A stretch of DNA of 64,000 nt, taken from NCBI RefSeq assembly GCF_037975245.1, contig NC_092561.1, forward strand, positions 20,333,508 through 20,397,507. The letters run 5' to 3'. Position numbers and translations under genes: made by a program. This stretch comes from Apostichopus japonicus (lineage: Eukaryota; Echinodermata; Holothuroidea; Aspidochirotida; Stichopodidae). Positions 46,565 through 58,679 of the stretch are shown here, in pieces (the stretch's first letter is position 1; every line of letters starts with the position of its first letter). The notes beneath the pieces were generated by a model. It did no database searches and was not told the origin of the DNA. It saw nothing but the letters and a program-made list of their open reading frames with translations.

Positions 46565-49100
46565 TTACCTTTCTGATCTCTTTATAATAATAATATAACA
46601 ATATAATAATAGCATCACCATAATTACAGAACAAATGATCAAATTTGCCATCGATATCTTCCATAATTTATCTATAAGCAAGGAGTCAGATGACAGTGAC
46701 TCGGTAAGCACTGTCTGCTTTATGGGGTTAACAGTGGAGTCTTTTGGTTGCTCCAATTCCTCCGTAGATGTTTTAACATGATTCGTTGTATATTTTACAG
46801 TGGTTGAAGTAAGGACGCCATCATCCGTTTGACAACTGTTAGTTGGTAGAGCAGCAGTGACGTCAATATATGAATCATTAAAATAACATCCTAAACTACT
46901 GCAATGACTGAGAACTTGCTTCACGACAATTGATTGGTTCAAATACCACTCTTGAATATTTTGAAACCCACAGTCACATTCAAAGGGGTTTCCCCCCACG
47001 AATAAGTACACAGACTGTTCAAAGAAAGGAACAATATCGGTTGATTTATTTATATAATTGTCCGCTAGTAACAAATATCGCAATTTTGAAATAAGTCCAA
47101 GTTCAGATGGGCTTAGAATAGTGTGCAGTAGGTTTTGCGACAGATCAATATCTTTGAGAGTTGTAAGACCATCAAATAATCCATTCGGAATGCTCGTTAG
47201 TTTATTATTGTTCAATGCAATAACTTCCAGGCTAATCAGACAATTAAAAGTATCATTCTCAATCGAGACTAATTCATTGTTTTCGAGAATCAAGTATTCT
47301 AGTCCCGGCATGTCCAGGAAATGTCCTGCAGTAATTGACTGAATATTGTTGTATCCCAAATCTAAGTGTTGAACTTTATTAAGTCCATGAAATGCAGCTC
47401 CTTCAATAATCGCTACTTCATTTTTGTCGAGATATATTCTTGTCAAATGTCTTTCCGTACCAACAAAAGTTCGATTTCGTAAAGTGACCAAAGCGTTGTT
47501 TGACAGAAGCAAATGCTTCACATTTGAGACATTTAAAAACGCTCCGGGCTCTATATGTGATATTTCATTCTGTGAAAAATCCAACGTTTGTACGAAACGG
47601 TACCCGTTCACTGTTTCTTGATTGATCGATTGTATGTTGTTCTCATGTACCTCCAACATAGCAGCATTTTCACAGCCAGTTGATGTAGGTATATGTTGAA
47701 GGTTTCTCTCATGACAACGAGCCCTTCTAAACCATTCGTCGTATTCACACACGTCTTGACATGTAACTGATGTCTCACCTGTCGTAGTCAGTGGCGTTGA
47801 TAAGGGGACACACATGACTTCGGATAATACAATAAGTAATCCAACAAATGTCACCGAATACGTCAGAAAGTTGGCTCTATAAAAGGAAACAATAAACTAC
47901 ATGATATTAGTGTGTTTGCATAAAGGAGGCTACTCTTGTAATTATGAAGAGGGAAAATGCCATGGTGCGAAGTTTTAGGATGTGAAATTCACCGCAGGAT
48001 CCCTTTGTTGGGAAGGGGGGCGGGAGGCCAGTTATCGCACCGCAATCATAACATCAAATTGTTGATATTAGTTAGCTCAATCATGGTAGCATTTTCGCAG
48101 CCTGTGGAGATCGTAACATGATGCAGACTTCTGTCATCACAACGATCTCATTTGAACCGGTCATCGTACATACACACCTGGTTGCTAATCAAAGCCGCCG
48201 GAACTTATCAGCAGGATTAACTTTCCTATAGACATAGTTATTACTCCCGATATTGTTACAAAAGTTCTGAAATGTAGCCCAAGAAAATCAGATCATTCAG
48301 GATTTCGACCTATCAATGAGACATATACCCATAGATCAGCGAAGTTAAGTTTGTGTTATATTCTCCTTATTCACTGTGTAAAAGTGAACAATTAACACTA
48401 TAATCTGGAGACATATAAATATGGATTGAAACGATTTTATGGCAGCCTATGGGAAACTACATAAATGATATAATATATGTTTTGAGGGGATGAAAGAAAC
48501 CTGCAACATTTCTGAGTACTCTGATATATAGCAGAGGATAAGGCAGACGCCCCTCTTATGTCTATCAACCGACGCTCCTAAACGTAGCAGCAGGTGGTTA
48601 AAGCTCCTCTTCGAATAATGGCAGTGGTTGAGGACTGACATGCCTATTATTTAGTTTGGTTTAATACTCTAAGAACTGTTTGTTTTGTCAAATTAACTGA
48701 CAAGAGCAAAGACAAATCTATCACGGTACCTTTTCTCACATGGTAGATTGATGGCTGTGCGCCGGGTGCAGTTAAGATGAATGGCCCCAGCTCACACTTT
48801 TGAACATTTGCTGTATGCATTGCTCTCGAACGAATGCATTCCTTTCTAAAATATTGTTAGCGGCGTTATAGGATAGTATTCATCAGTTTTGAAGGTTGCT
48901 TTATGATATATTTAATGTAAAAGGTGATAGTTTAGTTGGTTTCATAAGTATTTAATATAAGTCCTCGTTACATCCAATATGATGAGCTCGAAAGTCCATG
49001 AAACCTATAAGTTGCTTTTGAATGCTGCACTTCGTTTTGATCCTGGAAATACCTTACCATTACAAAATAGTAGACTAACTTACCTGAAAAGTTCATTCAT
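46565..49100 (-). CDS. LRR transmembrane receptor, two exons
   Basis: Coding exons 49100-49084 (ATG AAT GAA CTT TTC AG, donor GTAAGT) and 47876-46565 (acceptor TTTTATAG) join in phase 2 to give 442 residues. Residues 1-28 form a signal peptide (MNELFRANF then a hydrophobic core TFVGLLIVL). An LRR N-terminal cap follows with Cys 45, 49, 60 and 74, then about nine LRRs (80-300) such as YLILENNELVSIENDTF and VIALNNNKLTSIPNGLF. The LRR C-terminal cap is NPFECDCGFQNIQEWY (303-354). Next come a Thr/Ser-rich stalk, one membrane helix (about 414-437) and a 5-residue tail KRSER. With no signalling domain, it is either a co-receptor, decoy or adhesion protein; the ligand is unknown. The longer exon alone is certain. 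The first exon is inferred from splice signals and the coherent signal peptide. Confidence 0.82.
48040..48190 (-). pseudogene. Relic of a second LRR gene (LRR N-terminal cap)
   Basis: On the minus strand this fragment encodes VCMYDDRFK-stop-DRCDDRSLHHVTISTGCENATMIELT. It aligns with the cap of the intact gene (VCEYDEWFRRARCHERNL then STGCENAAMLEV) and has an in-frame stop. It lies inside the intron of the intact LRR gene and has no LRRs after it, so it is a broken paralogue. Confidence 0.75.
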
Positions 49101-51035
49101 GTTACTTGTGTAATGTTATTTCTATGCAAAATGAAAGATTTCCCTTTAACTCAAACCGTTCACGTGTGTCAGTCTTGAACAGCAACTCCCTGATGACGTT
49201 TAAATATCCCACCGTTAACGTATAGTAAACAATATACGGCGCCCCCTACTAAATAAACAATAGCTTAAACAACAACCTACATAGATCAAAGGTTATTTGA
49301 AATGAATGACAAAGCGAACTTTCAACGAGCCTGTGTACCACGGCTGAAATCAATTATTGTAAGATTTAATACTAAACATAATAATAAGCATATCAAGGAA
49401 AATCTCCTTGTAATGAGCAGACTGTTACTAAGGAAGGAGTAACAATTGCTGTGTAAATTGAATCGATGTGACGACTAGCCATGGTTTACTGGGATTTCCA
49501 ATGGTCGAAACAATTTGGTTGCTTGCTAAGCATTTTTGCGTACTCTACTTGGTACACCACAACCTTGCCTATATGATGTATAGCATTAATTGAGATGGTT
49601 TCTGATTTTCATTTTATCGTTTTTGTTTACTTCCTAATAATCACCCCTCGCTTGTAACACCTATGTTGCACGACTTGATGTCTAAGACCCCCCCCCCCCC
49701 CGTACCCTACGTACAAACACACCCTCCACCATTGCAAAAAAGCTAGCATCTCACCTATTAGTTGGTTTTATATCTCATATGTTTTTATCAAAAGGTCAAT
49801 ATTCACCCCTTATACCCCTCTTCTGGACAACAACGTCACAGCCACCCCCTTCCTCCATCAGTGCAAGAAAGGAGAAGGTTGCTTCCATGTACGCACTAAG
49901 ATTTTCATCTCATACGTTTGTGTGAAAAGGTACTGCGACGATCATGATTTTGCAAAATTAATGGATGTGTATAAATGAATGTCTTACTTTGTTCGATCGC
50001 AACCTATGTTTGAATCAGATTCGATTGGTTGAAATGAAAAAAAAAACGAGTCTTGCAATTCAAGGTTGAGCTTCTTTATTGCAATCTTTAAAGGATTAAA
50101 CATCAGTAGGGTCAAAAAGAGTACATTCTCAAGAACTTTGTGTTATCATGTACGATATTACTTTAATTGGGCGTAAGGGAGAATGTTTCAGTTTTGGTTT
50201 ACCGCAGCCGACTGGGGAGGGGGGAGGCAGCCAGGGTGTGGGATGGAGCATATTGATTGGGGGATACCCCTTGTCTCCTAGCTTGGCGCCGTACCAGCAG
50301 TATGATATCAAGAGGTGATCTGCATTGCACCCCAACGCCCCCCCCCCCCGCCATTCACTTCCATCGCTGACAGATATGAAAGAAATTCTATGAGATCAAC
50401 GGTTCACACACCTCTTTTACAATCAATTTCAGGGCAATAAATAACACGTATACAAGTCATAGGGTTCTTAATTGTAACTCCTCATAATACAACCTTCGAT
50501 TGAGGTAAAAAATAATCGAGAGTATAAGCAATCTTTAAAACTCTTTTGATTTGTAATTTTAGCCAGGATAAAACTTTGGTGTCAATTCATGTGACATTTG
50601 AACCAAGTTCATATCAAAAACAATATAGATATCAAACTTTACCCTTAACGTCGCGGAAGGTGTAGTTATGACCTGTAATAACTCGATTCTCTACGCTACC
50701 CCAATACTACGTATAATGCAGGTTCGCAAATGCTCTTTTTGTATCTGCTTTCGGAATATCATTGAATTAATATCACGTTTTATGTAAAAGCGCATGCCCG
50801 TAGTCAAGCTTGGCAAAAAGGCTGCGGGACGACCATCCATGTAATAATTTACTCCTACCGAATAATTTACCAGAACTGCTAACATAGTTGTTTCCCCATA
50901 ATAGAGGTACAGTACTGTGTCGATGCAGCTTTGTGAAAAACACTATTACAAATAATGTTCCCTTTCTAACATTGTTACCGACCGCCTCCAGCCGTCTCAC
51001 CCCTTTCCATGTTTACTTTCTGATCTCTTCCCCTT
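48467..51035. repeat. Segmental duplication, copy 2
   Basis: Counterpart of 41148-46590 without the three LINE insertions. Its far end (51010-51035) still matches the last codons and stop region of the LRR gene (TTTCTGATCTCTT), implying that the duplicated unit once ran into a second LRR gene, no longer recognisable beyond 51035. It also has a copy-specific stretch 48585-49135 containing the LRR gene's first exon, and another at 49620-50000. Confidence 0.8.
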
Positions 51036-52700
51036 ACAAATTTAGTACCACAAAAGTAGCTTCCTAACTAAAACCTTTATCAGCTTGGTCATTTAGACTA
51101 TTTGCAAAGGTTTCTTCACTACATTTACTAGAAATTTTCGAATTCTTAGGTGACATACGTTAACACATCACAGATTATCAGGCATAAAATATGTTTTACT
51201 CACTAAAGAGCGATTGGTGTTTCATGATTGCTTCTTTTCTAAATGATGTCACATCACAATACATACTACGTTCCGTGCGTTTATTAATTAAACAGGGTTT
51301 ACACAGCATGTATTTTCAAGTGACATCTCTCAGATATCATGAAGCACAATAATTAACTTTCCACTATACACCGCGAGAAACAAGTAAATTTCGACTAATG
51401 CGAGGTGACGCATTTTACATTTTGGGCAATTGTTACCATTCTAAATTAACTTTCATTCTTACCTAACTCTTAGACAGTCTGCAGGCGTCAAGCTACCTTT
51501 GCCCTTCTAAGGCTGTATCTAATCACCTGATTGGTTGATTCATACTTGCGTTGATATGACAGTAAAGTAATGCTATGCAAAATAACTTACTAAGACTTGA
51601 TCATGGTGATATATTAAATACTAAGGGCGCTTGATTCGAGCCGCCTGTATATTTATATAGTTCATGTATTTTTACATGTCTTTGTGTTTGAGATGTGTAT
51701 TTGTAATTTCGGTGACGGTATCCGCATGATGTTGTTATACTAACCCTGGCCATGCTTTTCGTTTGTGATATTAAAGAATTGGGTGAGCTATAAAACTCTT
51801 TTCTTGTTGTCTGCACTGACTTTCGTGTACATGTTTTACACTCAGGTAACACAGAACCAACGGAAAGGCATCGAAGCCTATACTTGATAGAACACATTAC
51901 ATGTACACGAAATGGTATGTGAACCTTTTCAACTGATTCACAGTTAATGAATACATTGAAAGAACACTCCATTCTAAGACGACTCAGAGGTATAACAGAG
52001 CAGGAATGCAGAGGGTAATTAATTAACAAAAAACACCACATTGTTCACTTTTCCGTATAGACTAACTGCGAATGTTAACAGTCTCCATGAAAAATTCTTG
52101 CATCTGTATCAGAAGACTGCAAATTTACTGAACTTGTGTACTATAGCAGTACAGGCACATAAGCTACACGTTATATTAATAAAGAATGGCAGAATGAAGC
52201 TCCGAAACATAAATTATTATTTTATATTTTAAATTTATTTGTTTACACAGCTTTTGTTTGCTGTTACACTTGTGTATACATTATATCATTATCTGTAGTA
52301 GGCAGAGTTGATAAACAAACTGATATCCACATTGTTTGGTTGTCCGTTTAATGATTCTTCCCTTTAAAAATACAGGAATCAACATTTGTTAAAAATACTT
52401 CATTTAGTGTGCATCAGCTAACAAGTTAGTATATGCTTGAGCCGATAACATATTGAGCATAGCCGTGGAGCTGTAAGTTGGATAAAACTAAACACTCCTT
52501 ACACTATAGGAGCGGGGCAGTAAACATACATTTGCACCACATTAATTATTAATAACCGTTTAGAGAAGTTCTATGACGTTTCCCTAAGACGTGACGTTGA
52601 TCTTTTCTCGGCGAGGCTAGTCTTCCTTTGACTTCTGCGTAGCTTATGAAATAGAGAACATAGAAATCTCAAAATATTCGGCCAAGAAGTCGATCTTATT
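51035..52700. other. Intergenic, no gene supported
   Basis: AT-rich sequence with no recognised repeat. A 146-codon minus-strand frame at 51601-52041 lacks family resemblance and exon signals and is not called. AATAAA on the minus strand at 52239-52234 may be the poly(A) signal of the DED gene. Confidence 0.5.
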
Positions 52701-52766
52701 GCTGCATGTTTGGTTCAGTAATTAAACAGCAATTGGTGCCAAAAGTGAGTGCATGTTTAAAGGTCA

Positions 52767-55700
52767 TTAGCATGGCAAAATGGACTTTACTGTCATGCCT
52801 TCAACATGATCATTATGAACGGTTGTTCTACCGGCACCAACCGCCTTCCTTACAAATGGATTGTTCTTTGAATGCCTGCTCGGCTGGTGCTTGTGCTGTA
52901 CAAACGTTGGCTCCGTATGATTGTAGCGTTTTGACAAGTTCACGTTCAGCCGTTTACGAAGTTTCCTTAGTTTTGAGTCTGGCATATTTTCTTGACCAGA
53001 ATTCTTCTTAGTAGTTTCGCAATTTGATGTTACTTTTCGGTCACCAACTGAAACATCTAATTGGTCCTGCTGGTCTTGCACTGCTGCACTGGTTTGGTCA
53101 TCTCTGCCTTCCTCAAATGCAGCTGCTGTTTTGAGACTAACATATCGTTCTGTTGTGTCATATTTATTATTCGTGTGGAGTGTATTAGCAGCACTGACTC
53201 GCTTTCTGCTTTCGTCCAGCCTTGTCGACAACACGGCTAGTTTCTCTTGCATGGACGGAATGTCGGCATTGTTGAACCTTGACCTGGGTTGTAGCTGATC
53301 TCGAAAATTCTTCACTTCAACTGGAAGTTGTAATATATCTCTACTCCTCTGTTGAACTGGGAAATGCAATGGTGGAGACTTTAGAACTGAATTTCTTTTA
53401 CAAATATATGAATCAGATCTTTATGTTTGCATGTAATAATGAAACCATTATGATGATATTTCTTATGAGCGCATACATGGACCGTTCTGGCAACCTTTAC
53501 GAACAGGACAAGGAGAGTAGATGTTATACTAACTGGGTGGACAATTGCCCTCCCAATATACCCCCCCCCCCCCTCACCATCCTCCGAGTTAAGTGAGATT
53601 GCCTGTTGCCCACCCGGTAAGTTATTTTGCCCACCCATTAATTACTTTGCCCCAACCGGTAAATTATTTTGCACACAAACGTTGATGTTCATATAAGAGA
53701 TATTTAAATATTTGGTTAGCGAGAACCTGTTCGTTTAATTGCCTTTGCGTTTGTACATATTTGATGGAGATATTGTCAGATGACATTTATTTCTGATTAA
53801 AATCAGGATAAGTATAACACTGTTGTCATTGTGGAGAGCATATAATGGTTCCCCATATGCAAAATGTTCAAGCTTTCTTTTCATGAATTTAAAGGCACTA
53901 TGCATTTGCAAATAGAAAGTGAACTAAATATAAAAAGGGCAAATTAAGGGCGATATGGTCGATATATACAGCAATTAACATTAAAGCAGTGATTTAAGTA
54001 TATGCAAGGCATATTTCTTTAATGCTTTATTTACAACTAACGTAACTTTTTCAGCCATTCCATCATGTTTTTAAATGGCAGACGACAGGCCGCTGGCGAA
54101 CCGTTTCAACGGTGCAATGCGAATCAGTGTTGCCGCCATATTATGACAATAGGTATATCTAAGTGAGGGCCGCTATGTGATCCGCCAGGCCTTTGAAAAC
54201 TGGGCAATGGCGTCCGGTGGGAGTGGGCAGGGAAAAAAATGTTCATAATAATTAAATTTAAGCAAATCTTACGATTATATTTCTCTTCGATGTTAACACC
54301 CTTCTTTCTGTAACCTCCTTGCACGCCATATCTAAATCGGAAGATACGTTCATAGAGGTCGTGTCTAGCTGTGTAGTAGAGAAGTGTTTGTAGGAAATGC
54401 AAGCTATTCTCCGCTAAGAATCTCTTCTGTTCCAACAGAGAAATGAACTCCTTACCGCTCGAGATCCGGTCAAGAAGGTGAGTCGGGAAGATATGTTCTA
54501 CGGGTATAATAAAAACGTAAAACAATTAATTAATTAATTAATTAATTAAGTTAGGCTAAATAGGCTAGGCCTACTTTGTTACTTAAAGTAACCTTTAAGG
54601 AACCATTCTTGGCAACATGCAGTAATAGTTCCTAAAATACATGCACAATTATATGCCATGATTCCACCAATACAAAATATGGTTGGTTGTAATTTGTGAA
54701 TGATTCCTTTCAGTAACAAGTAGGCCTAGCCCATATCAGCATAATATCTAAAAATGTTATTGTAATGGTGGAGTTGTATAACTTCACCCTTGTAGCTACA
54801 GTTACTGTATCTGACACCGTAAATAGACACATGAAACCAGTTGCATAGTGGATGCCATTTTGTTATTTATTTTCACTCTATACTTTACTAACTTATGCCT
54901 CTATAGCTGAGAACAAAATGACTCTGGTTCACCGAAACCGTATAAATTACGACAGCAAAAGATCCTTGCAAGACTTTATTCTAGTAGGTACTGTTCTGCT
55001 TGGACATTCCATGTTTAAGTTTGGCACAATACCAAATTTTAAACAATATTTTAAACTTTCTTTTATCACCCCCCCCCTCCCCTCCACCCCGTGCATGGCC
55101 CCTTAATTCTTTTTTCTGTGTTTGTTGGTCACCAATGTCTAGCATTTTGTACCAATGTTAAACAACTATCAGAACAAAGATTACAAATATAACTGTTAGA
55201 TCTGGCTAGTCTGAAATTTCCATCGTCCAGACACTTGTCATACAATAGACGGCAATATAACCCCTCTGAGGTAGACACCCTCGCCACTAGCATTGAAACG
55301 TCAGGTCCGCTAACTTTTACAAAGAATACGATTTACAACATGTACAGATCAAGCAACATAATTGAGAAAGTAAATAAATCCATAAACGTGAACATTGCAT
55401 AGGTAATGTAGCCTTTACAGTTTCGGATTCCATCACATGCCAGTCTAATCTATTTATCAGTTTCAGTTTCCATCACATCCAGAACACCACAGTCTTAACT
55501 TAATTTAAAAAGAATGGACATGTGTATCATTATTTGATCAAAATGTGAAGCCTTACATTGCAATGCTGATCACGAAAAATCTAAGAGCCCAGACGCGCGC
55601 AGAAATTAACTACATAGTGTAAAATATTTTCAACAGATATTTCAAAGACAATTGAACAACTTCAAACAAACAATATTCTTGATACAAACCTTTCGCCAAG

Positions 55701-55954
55701 AATTTCATGTCATCAACATTCTCTTTCGTGAGGCTTTTACTAATGTGAGCTACCAGTTTCCGATACGCATGGGCCCTTCTAGTATGGTCATCATGACGTA
55801 ACGTCTTGCTGTGAGCTGAATCTTGGGTATTCGTTTCCGTGGCAACACTTTTCCTTGAATCAGTATTGCCAATAAGTGGTGGTAAGAAATGAACAGTACG
55901 ATTTGGCCGGTAGTACACGTACCTTCCCTGATGAAAAATTCTCAGCTGTGGCAT
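52767..55954 (-). CDS. Death-effector-domain (DED) protein, three exons, 369 aa
   Basis: Exons 55954-55690 (ATG to donor GTTTGT), 54497-54273 (donor GTAAGA) and 53386-52767 (stop TAA) join in phases 1 and 1, and total 1,110 nt, exactly 370 codons. Residues 62-141 form a DED spanning the first intron: AYRKLVAHISKSL, KENVDDMKFLAKE, FPTHLLDRISSGKEFISLLE, LHFLQTLLYYTARHDLYERI. The RxDL motif (R133, D135, L136) and acidic residues in helix 2 are present. DEDs pair homotypically in apoptosis and innate-immune complexes (FADD, caspase-8, DEDD). The last 205 residues have a heptad-like segment (QEKLAVLSTRLDESRKR) and a basic cluster (KLRKLRKRLNVNLSKRYNH), without a caspase or death domain. The layout resembles DEDD-type proteins, but orthology is not shown. 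The DED is secure; the third exon rests on splice phase alone. Confidence 0.78.
54524..54550. repeat. (TTAA)n microsatellite
   Basis: About seven TTAA units just upstream of the acceptor of the second DED-gene exon. Confidence 0.9.
55250..55335. repeat. Possible diverged foldback-family arm
   Basis: TAGCATTGAAACGTCAGG with CTTTTACAAAG downstream resembles GATCGAAACATCAGG...CTTTTACAAAG at 14140-14177. It lies in the first intron of the DED gene. Confidence 0.45.
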
Positions 55955-55959
55955 TGTTT

Positions 55960-56910
55960 ATTTCCTTGATTAGCGTCCAAAGTAAAGATCTATCGAAAAT
56001 ATGGCGTAGTCACATTATCATGCATGATTAAAGACGGAGGTAATATCCGCCATGTTCGACACGAACATATTGCAAAATCATTCTGCCGTTGAAGTTAATC
56101 CCCGTCAGTGTTCATATTATGGTGGGCCTGCTTTCCGTCACTATGGTTCTTAAAGGCTTGATAAAAAATTTATTATTTCACCTCAGTTCTACTCTGTGTG
56201 GCTAACTTCAACAGAAACTGCTTCCATATCGCTCTTTACAAGACATGTAACACCGATTCGGCTATATATGGTAAAACAATAGTTGCTGCACGCATAATTT
56301 TGTTAGCTCATATAGGCCAACTGGTAAACATTCCATGATCAGTCGATCATTGCAGCTCAACACAGTAGGAATATATAATATAACGAAATTAAGGGAGTAA
56401 CAACACCCTCCCAATGCATATAACAGATTAAAAGAACATATAACGATCAGACAGTCAACTAGTCCACCCTATTGTCTCATGACCACTGCTGTGTTGAATA
56501 CATCGATAATTCGGGTCGGTTCCAAAAATCGTGTGTGCATGTCAGATACTCCTTACAATGAGTGTAAACAAATGTATATGTACGTATGTATAGACACAGT
56601 GCTAGTTATATATTGATTACATTGTGTTCCAGGCTCCCTCATGTAACGTTTAGTACGTTGCGGCTGAGGTCAAGAGGTCGGTATTACACTCGCTGCCAGC
56701 CGCGTCTAGGATCAGCGTCTCTGCTAATCCTTTCACGGTACTAAGAATTACAAGGGCCGGGTTAATGGTTAATTACCCGTCCGAGGTTTTTAGTTATTCA
56801 TTTAGCCATGATTAACCCTCTCATGTAGTTATTTACTAATATTGCATTGAAAGCATTAGAATGTTGCAACCAAAGCGAATGTACTATAATGGACAATTTG
56901 GAGGTGCAAC
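55960..56910. other. Intergenic / promoter side of the DED gene
   Basis: No coding signal. The DED gene start lies at its left edge and nothing else is recognised. Confidence 0.5.
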
Positions 56911-56914
56911 CAAG

Positions 56915-56979
56915 GGTGGGGGCACGTGCCCCCTGTGCCCCCCCCCGGGGGGGGGGCACAGGGGGCACGTGCCCCCACC
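56915..56979. repeat. 65-bp near-perfect GC palindrome
   Basis: The left arm, 56915-56946, begins GGTGGGGGCACGTGCCCCC. The right arm, 56947-56979, is its exact complement plus one extra G in the central G run. Each arm itself contains the palindrome GGGGGCACGTGCCCCC. There is no spacer. Its base composition is wholly unlike the AT-rich surroundings. Confidence 0.93.
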
Positions 56980-57486
56980 TTTCTTCAGGTAAAAAATGTG
57001 CCCTTTTTCTACATAAAAAAGTTGTACTCTTGATCATCTTATTAGGTCAGCGATATTTCAGTAAGAGATCTAATCCTAATTTAGAAGTATGAAAGAATTT
57101 CTGTGGGTCAAACTCAAATGTTTACTACCACAAGGCTTCTAACATTCTGGCGAGCGCTATTATGCATATTCAATTTGTCAAAAAAAATCCTAATACATTT
57201 CCAAAAATACATTGCTATATTACATTGTGACTTTGTAATAAGCAGAAGCCATTTATAGCCTACTAATGAGTTTAGTTTTAGAGTTGGGTTAGTTCCCATA
57301 ACCTTTCGTATTTTGACATATTTCATTTGCTTTCATGCATGTATCGATCGCGTGTGCATGGACTTGGACTTTATGATGATTTCACCTCATTTTGTCTCAA
57401 AAGAAAACTTGTTCCTTGTTTCCAATTTGCACATTGGATATTGCAGTGCTAGTATGCATTTTTTGCCTTGAAGCCGGGGGGGGGGG

Positions 57487-57893
57487 CAGTGGCGGAGCGT
57501 CCATACAGTCAGAGGGGGCGGATGCCCCCCCCCCCCCCTGACGGACTCAAAATGACTGCTGGCGCCCTTTTCAGCTTTTTACCACTTTTTACTTATTCGC
57601 GATTATTGACTTTTTCATTGCGCTCTCAAATACCTATTGACATTTGTCACATTTTGTTTTTTGGTGTAATTTTCTGACAAAATGGCGATGACACCTATTT
57701 ATTCTTCGTTTATCTGCAAATTAGCAAGGCCCGGAAAGGGTCATTTCCGGCGATCTAGGGAGTATTTTTAATTAAAAAAAATCTGTACGCTCCGCGCCAA
57801 CTTGTGGTGGCGCTCCGCTTAGATAGTGTCGAAAGCGCCCCCGGCCTACAGACCATTCTCGCCCCCTGACTAATACCCCTAGCTCCGCCACTG
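57487..57893. mobile_element. hAT-like MITE, 407 bp
   Basis: The ends are CAGTGGCGGAGC (left) and GCTCCGCCACTG (right), perfect inverted repeats over 12 bp. They continue imperfectly with AGTCAG-GGGGCG inside. The flanks GGGGGGGG and GGGGAGGG are a 7/8 match, as an 8-bp target-site duplication would be. CAG-start ends and 8-bp duplications are typical of hAT elements. There is no transposase. Its right part (57716-57830) is the shared module also found at 37257 and 7983. Confidence 0.8.
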
Positions 57894-58679
57894 GGGGAGG
57901 GGCGTTGATGGAGTGATGTGTATACGCAAATAAGATAATACAATAAGAGTTATAAAAGGTAGCCTACTAAATATCAGGCTGCATCAGTCCAATCGAATTT
58001 CTGCAAAATGCCCTTTGACGTCGGTGCCCCCCCCCCAGATTAAAAAGATTAAAAGTGCTTCCGTCGCCCTTGGGTGCAACATAGAACTTATGCAAAAGTC
58101 ATAAAACTGTTATTCGTTGAGGGTTCGTATATGCACATAAATCAATTTTTCAGGAAGTAACGAGTGTGCGATCAACAGATTGAAATTCTCCGTCTCTGTT
58201 ATATGTGTAACTAATGTGTGTAGACTCGCTATACGAGGGAACAAGAAATTTGAAAATAGCTACAGCTTCCGTTATATATGCTTTGCCCCTGGAGTAGGTA
58301 GCTCTTATGTACGTCGGGTCTGAGATACATTCCATAGAATTAACGAGTTTGCAAGTTACTATTCAAGTCGGACTCAACAAGGCAAGTCATTCGATCCGTC
58401 TCGAAATCGCTCTACCCCGCCCCAACCCTTATTTATTCATTATAAACGTACGCCCCGGCATTAGCTGCCCCGGGGTACAGGCTTTGGTCTCTTTTCAATT
58501 AGACACAACTCCCACATGTTTTGCTGTCTGGTTCAGCTGGTAACTAAGTCATGGGGTTGTCAGTGGGGCCCACGTCAGTCCCAATGATTAGAAATAACTT
58601 GGGTCATCGTTACATAGTAAATTAGCCCATCATACATTTACACTTTGATTAGTTTACATCCGGGCTTTTTTTTTGTGCT

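Larger units (their letters stand above)
41148..46590. repeat. Segmental duplication, copy 1 (interrupted by LINEs)
   Basis: Blocks here match 48467-51035 in the same order and orientation: 41148-41262 with 48467-48580, 41262-41395 with 49140-49265, 43570-43860 with 49295-49615, 43940-44070 with 50010-50105, 44400-44441 plus 45081-45330 with 50632-50910, and 46441-46590 with 50910-51035. Shared strings include GACGCCCCTCTTATGTCTAT, ATCTCCTTGTAATGAGCAGA and AATATCACGTTTTATGTAAA. The gaps in copy 2 coincide with LINE insertions in copy 1. Confidence 0.85.

Noticed and set aside
51601-52041. 146-codon minus-strand open frame
   Set aside because: No recognisable domain, biased composition typical of AT-rich non-coding DNA, and no supporting splice context.
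53279-53596. 105-codon plus-strand frame overlapping the third DED-gene exon
   Set aside because: Antisense shadow of the minus-strand exon and its intron, with no recognisable domain.
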